Source of the DNA: Pochonia chlamydosporia 170
Taxonomy: Eukaryota; Ascomycota; Sordariomycetes; Hypocreales; Clavicipitaceae
Length of the DNA: 64,000 nt
Assembly (NCBI RefSeq): GCF_001653235.2
Contig: NC_035791.1
Coordinates: 3,224,001 to 3,288,000 of the forward strand
Reading direction: 5' to 3'
Under the pieces are notes generated by a model. That model was given only the letters and a program-made list of their open reading frames with translations, did no database searches and was not told the origin of the DNA. Each line of letters starts with the position of its first letter. Within the stretch, counting starts at the first letter, position 1. The position numbers were made by a program, and so were the translations under genes. Positions 58,885-64,000 of this stretch are shown here, one piece after another.

Positions 58885-59797
58885 GCTGGAGGGTGGTGAG
58901 ACTTTCCTCGCACAATCGGCAATTATTCGCTAGGAGAGGAAATTCGAAGCAGCTTTGGGTTTAGATATGGGTGATTTTCTCCCAGGAATTTCTCATGTCC
59001 TGCTTGGAAGAAAAAATTGGCCCCACCTTTATCGATACCGGGTGCTAATATTACTGCTTACACTGTATGAATTCGATATCGAAGTCTGCGACAAAGCAGG
59101 CGAGCGTAATCGAGAAATCAAAATAACCAACGGCCGTTTGAAAATAGAGGTTTTAAAAAATTATTTGATTTCAAAATGCGTGTATATGCCGGGCTGCTGA
59201 TGGCGGTTTGCAAGCATCTGCTGTCGTATGACACCACATCGTGCAAGTTGTGCTCGCCTAGTCGCGTAATTGTCGCGTGTAATGGCCAGCCCAAATGTTG
59301 ATGTTTAGTCGCGAAAGGTAATATTATCTTGAAATTGCTAAACGATACGTAGACAAAACTTTCTACAGGCTGTGTTTACCTAGAATCGAGCACATGAAGG
59401 GTGCGTGTGTCACGGGTTCGTTTCTGTGCTCACCAGACCACATTTAGTTTGGTATGTCAGCTTCCGGAAACGAAATCAACCATCAACAAGTGCGAAATGC
59501 ATGAATATTGTGAATAATCCAAATATACATGAGCAAACCTTTTTGTGCGTGAGTTAAAAATTCATCCTTTACCATATTTGTCAAAAAAACTAGCCAATTT
59601 GCTGCTCCCATTAGCTCCCAGCTATCCGACACTGAAGCACCTAAAGGCCACCCACAAAACTCTCCACAGTCTGAGGCACGCTTTTTGACGTCAGCCTCGT
59701 AAGTAAGCTCACACAAGCTCAACCCGCCGCCTCTGGCAGCTCCAAACATCACGAGCAACACCGACGTGATAGGATTCGCTACCAGTGCCTGTTCGCC
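58885..59797. other. Divergent spacer RRP7 / DUF92 gene
   Basis: One ACCAGAC motif lies at 59432-59438. No gene is seen. Confidence 0.5.
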
Positions 59798-61043
59798 ATG
59801 AAGCCGATTATCGCGATACCGGCAACTCTAGCCCTCATCTTTCGGGCCTGGAGCAGGAACTCTCTGACGCCCGCAGGCATCTTCGCCGCAACACTGACAG
59901 CCATCGCGCACGCCTACCATCCTTGGAATCTGCCATTCGCCTTGCTCGCTGTATTCTTCCTGGCGGGGACTCGGGTGACACATGTACGGACAGGATGGCC
60001 CAAGATTTTAAGGGTACAAAATGCTAACATGATGCACAGATCAAGGAAAATGTCAAGGCCACGTTGACTATGCACTCGAAGGGGAGCTCAGGCGGCGAAG
60101 GGCCACGAACACACGTCCAAGGTATGCTGATGGTGTCTAGGAAATAAATAACTAGACAACTAACGAACGGTATACAGTTTTTGCAAATTCGCTAATGGCC
60201 TCGATACTCACGGTCGCCCACGGATATCAACTACGATCAAGAGTCGCTGCATATGCCGATCCCAATAGCCCCAACCCAGAGGGTAGCTTGTGCTACTCTT
60301 GGGGTGGTGACCTCTTGGTCGTGGGTATCATCGCCAACTATGCGGCAATCGCCGCCGACACTTTCAGTTCCGAGCTGGGAATTCTATCCAAGAGCCAGCC
60401 ACGATTGATAACCTCTCTGACGCTAAGAAAGGTACCTCCAGGAACGAACGGAGGTGTCACACTACTTGGACTGGCAGCCGGCTTGTTCGGCTCGATGGTC
60501 ATAGTAGCCACTACAATGGTGTTCTTGCCTGCATGTACGTCTGACACTGCGCCAACACTCGGAGGCGGTGCACCATGGACCCTGTTTCAGCGACGCATCT
60601 TCATGGGTGGTCTCGTCCTCTGGGGTACTCTGGGTAGCGTTGTGGACAGCTTCCTCGGAGGCATGTTTCAACGATCCGTCAAGGATGTGCGATCTGGTAA
60701 GATTGTCGAGGGCGAGGGCGGAAACCGCGTGCTAGTATCTGCGCCAAGCAGTAGAGCATCACAACGTGCCGCATCAAAGGTCACCGTGGATGGTGGAGCC
60801 GATAAGCAGGACGGTTCGGCAGTCGACGACCAAGACGAGGATGAGAACAGGTACAACCCCAAGAATAAGCATCGCAAGCCAAGCTTCGGTGACCAACGGC
60901 CGTCGAGGGTGATCGAGAGCGGATGGGACCTCTTGGATAACAACGACGTCAACTTTCTTATGGCAACCACCATGAGCGTGGGCGCAATGGGCGTGGCCAG
61001 TTGGTATTGGGGAGTACCTCTGGAGTCGGTATGGAAGCTTTGA
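59798..61043 (+). CDS. TMEM19/DUF92 family integral membrane protein
   Basis: Three exons: 59798-59983, 60040-60121 and 60178-61043, giving 377 residues. Several hydrophobic segments: residues about 4-20, 40-58, 90-105, 130-150 (GDLLVVGIIANYAAIAADTF), 178-205 (GGVTLLGLAAGLFGSMVIVA) and around 225-250. The DUF92 core is visible as ADTFSSELGILSKSQPRLIT and VPPGTNGGVTLLGLAAGLFG, then LWGTLGSVVDSFLGGMFQRS. A Ser/Asp-rich loop precedes the last segment near LMATTMSVGAMGVASWYWGV. The family includes plant VTE6 (phytyl-phosphate kinase) and TMEM19. The acidic D and TxxSE motif are kept, so a prenyl- or polyprenol-phosphate kinase role is conceivable but unproven in fungi. Confidence 0.9.
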
Positions 61044-64000
61044 GATTGGGGAGCCTTAGAAGCTACATGTCCTAGAAGTCACTTTTACATACAGCATGTT
61101 TCTGCAGCCAGCCTGTTCATCCAGAAGACTCATGGAAGCATATTGTGGGATATCTAGATGTAGTACATGGCATGTGCAAGCGTTTGGCAGTGGTGGTCAG
61201 GTACTTTGGGAAATCTGGCATCGCGTAGGAAAGGGGATCTGGGGATCTGGGGAATCGGGTGCCTGGAAATGTAGCCTCACCTCACATGGTGTTGGGATGG
61301 GTTCCGATAATCGGAAGGACGACTGATAAGACCAAATACCAACTACTACACCAGACCTTTTTACCCGCTGCCTGCCAATCTGTTCAGCCCATTTTGTCAG
61401 ATCCCTTGGTCGTCAAAAATTTAGACAGACACCCCCAAGGTCTGGTACAACCATGCGTGTCGAGATGCGCAGAAACTCAGCAGCTACCTGCTCAAGTTTG
61501 TTCCCGACAGCCCGGGCCGAGATAATTCTCACCTGTGGTATTTGGGTCCATGCAGAGGCAAAGATTGCCGAGTTTGGCAGTCAAGCACATGTTGACAATC
61601 ACTCATACGGCTGACTACCGGAAATAAAGTGAACAAATCACGTCACAGGTAAACTAGACTATCAATTTGCCGCCTTAGGGGGTCTGTCCCCAGCACTCCG
61701 CAAATTGTCGCATGTTGCTGTCGAGATCCCTCGGTCCGGGATCGGGAAACTCGAAGCGAAGATTGGGGAAAGGGGGTAGAACAGACTAGGAAAAAATGGA
61801 GTATCGTGTATGAAGCCATCATCGTCCTGTAGGATTGCTTGTGATTACAGCGCCGTCGAGATTGGTAAAGGATGGATTTGCCAATTGATGTGTCTGGAAA
61901 TCGGAAACTGTCATTGTGTGTTGTAATAGGGACAGGATAAATGGATGGGCTCAAGCTAGCATTATCTGGGGTGGGCAAAGAAAGGGTCCATCCTGAAGGA
62001 GGGGTGTGGTCGACGACGTGGTTCTTGCGGGGGTGCGCGTGAAGTTGACCGTGTAGATCGGAATGCTCAAGATGAATGCAACGACAAGTGCACTTCCGTC
62101 GCGGATGGTCGGTGCAATTTGCCAACGGGTTGGAATCAATTTTTCTTTTCCTTGGGCGTGGCTCAACTTTTGGAGGCCGGTAACTACATATTGGTGTGCC
62201 TGTCAAATTGCAGCCTGTCATTTGTCGCAATGTCTTTGTTTCGAGTGATTTATGTTATATGCCGCAAGGGGCGGTCAATCGGACTCTTCATGCCGAGACA
62301 AGACAAGACAAGAGCTGTCACCAAGTAAAAGTCTATTCCTGGTCTTGCTGGATGCTGCGCAACATATGTTGCAGCATAGGAACTGTACATGAAGGTATCG
62401 GATTGAAATGCAGGGTAGCACCTTCCATGAGACAGCATGAGAATCTCGCTTCTTGAGTCATCACCAAAAAGCAATAGATATTCTGAAACAATTGATCGAG
62501 GCAACGGACAGAATTATTACAGTGCAGAATTTTACTGTGCATCAAGTACAATGCAGTACACGACCACATTCAAGGGCTGAGGATATTCAATTTCCCAGGA
62601 ACATGCATTCACAACCCGCGATGCTCCGAGGAGACCCGTTTCGGACCAACGCTATGTTTGAGCGACTTCGGGAATTCTACTCAGAGCCTTTTTTGAAGGC
62701 GCCAAAATCGAAAGGGAAATAGAATACCACACAAAACCTTGTGAAGAAATGTTCCCAAAACTGAAAGTGTATGCGGGTCGTGGAGATGATGTGCTCTTCA
62801 GCCAATCAGCTGCCGACGATAAGCTGTCGAGTTTAAGTTGGGGCGAAAAAACAGGGACTTGGCTGGGGTTCTGTGGCGTGGACCATGGAGCCCTGCCTTT
62901 GGGGCCAAAGGACGGGATGGAAACCCCGAAAAGAATAGGCATGGGCATGATTCGTCCGACAGGCCGGGCTGAGAAGATTAGATGTGCATGATCATGCTTT
63001 CAAGGTGAAGGATATTATTAGAGAAGGAGCGATTTTTGTCGCGGTTGAAAGGGGTAGCTGGAAATGCGAAGCCAGAAGGGCATTCTGCTCCTGGTGCCAA
63101 ATTGAGGGACATTGCCATCTGACAAGCCAAAAACAAGAAAAAAAGGTAGCTCCGGAAGTGTCAGCAACAGGCAATTAAACCCAAATATGACCAGACTGAT
63201 GACCAACATGCCCTGCTGGAATGCACATATGTAGTCTCGAGTATCTTCTCTCACATGTCGAAGCACGAATGACATGTGCGGGAGTTGAGAGTCAAAACGG
63301 TCGTGTGCCATTTGATTCTGAGACAAGACGGTCTGGTGTCTTGGCCCGCCCCGGATCGAAACTGTCTTTGAGTCCCCCGGCTTTTGCTGGCCGGGTTGGG
63401 GACTTGTGGCCGGAGATGGGCCAAGGTTATTGACGCAGGACGGGCGTTAACGCAAGGTAAATGGAACCTTCTCTGCGCGTCAGGAATCATCCTGCCTCGG
63501 GGACACGGTACACACGGGTACTTGAATACATTGAAGTCTGGTACCGTGGCGAAGTGTACCTCAGTTGAAAGTATCGTAAGCCAGCTAGGCGCTGAGACTC
63601 TCACCGTTGAAATTTTACCATCATGCCGTTCGGTATAAGCAGCTGATGCTCAAAAGAGCTCAAACGGTTTCGAGGCGGCCGAAATGGCATTGACTGAGAG
63701 ATTGAACGGTGAGACCGCGTCACGATGCCCAGCCTCCAGGAGCAGCCAAGATTAGACACAGTTGACCTGTGCTTGCAGCCTGCGAGGCAAGCCGGACGTT
63801 GAATGACCAGACGGTTCTTGGGTGAGGCACTGCAAACACGGGGTGCTGGAGCTTCTAGAGGGGCCTCTGGGGCTCTTGACTGCTTTGTCTCGTGTTATGG
63901 GACCCTCGGCGCCCGTATTTTGAAGCAAAAATAGCATGTGGTGACGACTAAAACGGAGAACACAGCCTCAACTCAAAGGGCACTGGGTCAGCATTGAAGT
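61044..64000. other. Gene-free right flank
   Basis: No supported gene. ACCAGAC or its complement occurs six times (61350, 61440, 63190, 63331, 63536, 63806). A GGATCTGGG-type short repeat lies at about 61232-61255. A 195-codon frame (61643-62230, minus) looks random. A gene may start beyond the right edge. Confidence 0.5.

Noticed and set aside
61643..62230. 195-codon open frame on the minus strand
   Set aside because: Ser/Pro/His-rich, with no family features and no splice partners.

Overview
The window is nuclear DNA of a filamentous ascomycete, most likely a Sordariomycete of the Hypocreales type; the genus cannot be fixed from the sequence alone. The reasons are many short introns (about 50-160 nt, with GTRNGT-type donors, CTAAC/CTGAC-like branch sites and YAG acceptors), a set of single-copy fungal housekeeping genes, and long intergenic spacers of roughly 50% GC. 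I reconstructed exon joins by hand from reading frame, splice consensus and family conservation. I found no rRNA, no convincing tRNA, no CRISPR array and no intact transposon.

Left part (1-28 kb) is mostly housekeeping genes: CDC50/LEM3 flippase subunit (+), FACT subunit SPT16 (-), a carboxymuconolactone-decarboxylase-like protein (+), a single-pass membrane protein (-), KEOPS kinase BUD32 (+), glutamate-cysteine ligase modifier subunit (-), AP-1 sigma adaptin (+), the RNA polymerase III repressor MAF1 (+), and a 1315-residue protein (-) whose N-terminus reads as an H2B-like plus H2A-like histone-fold pair followed by a long disordered tail.

Middle part: a 7.7-kb stretch without a supported gene (28-35.6 kb), then an MFS transporter (+), a CsbD-like stress protein (-), a BAR-SH3 protein of the Rvs167 type (-) and mitochondrial cysteine desulfurase NFS1 (+).

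The block from 44 to 54 kb looks accessory. It holds a GNAT acetyltransferase, a possible ABC-transporter relic, a small membrane protein, an LCM/TcmP-type methyltransferase, a six-exon Clr5-metacaspase fusion whose catalytic cysteine is replaced by lysine, and a MOSC-flavin reductase-2Fe-2S fusion. Housekeeping genes resume on the right: a TinA/Msd1-like microtubule-organising-centre protein (-), RRP7 (-) and a TMEM19/DUF92 membrane protein (+), followed by 3 kb with no supported gene.

The intergenic DNA carries short oligomers far more often than chance predicts: ACCAGAC (28 exact intergenic copies on either strand by my count), TACTCCGTA (7 exact copies) and ACCAGTTGAC (4 exact copies). 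They sit largely in divergent or 5' spacers and are almost absent from coding sequence.
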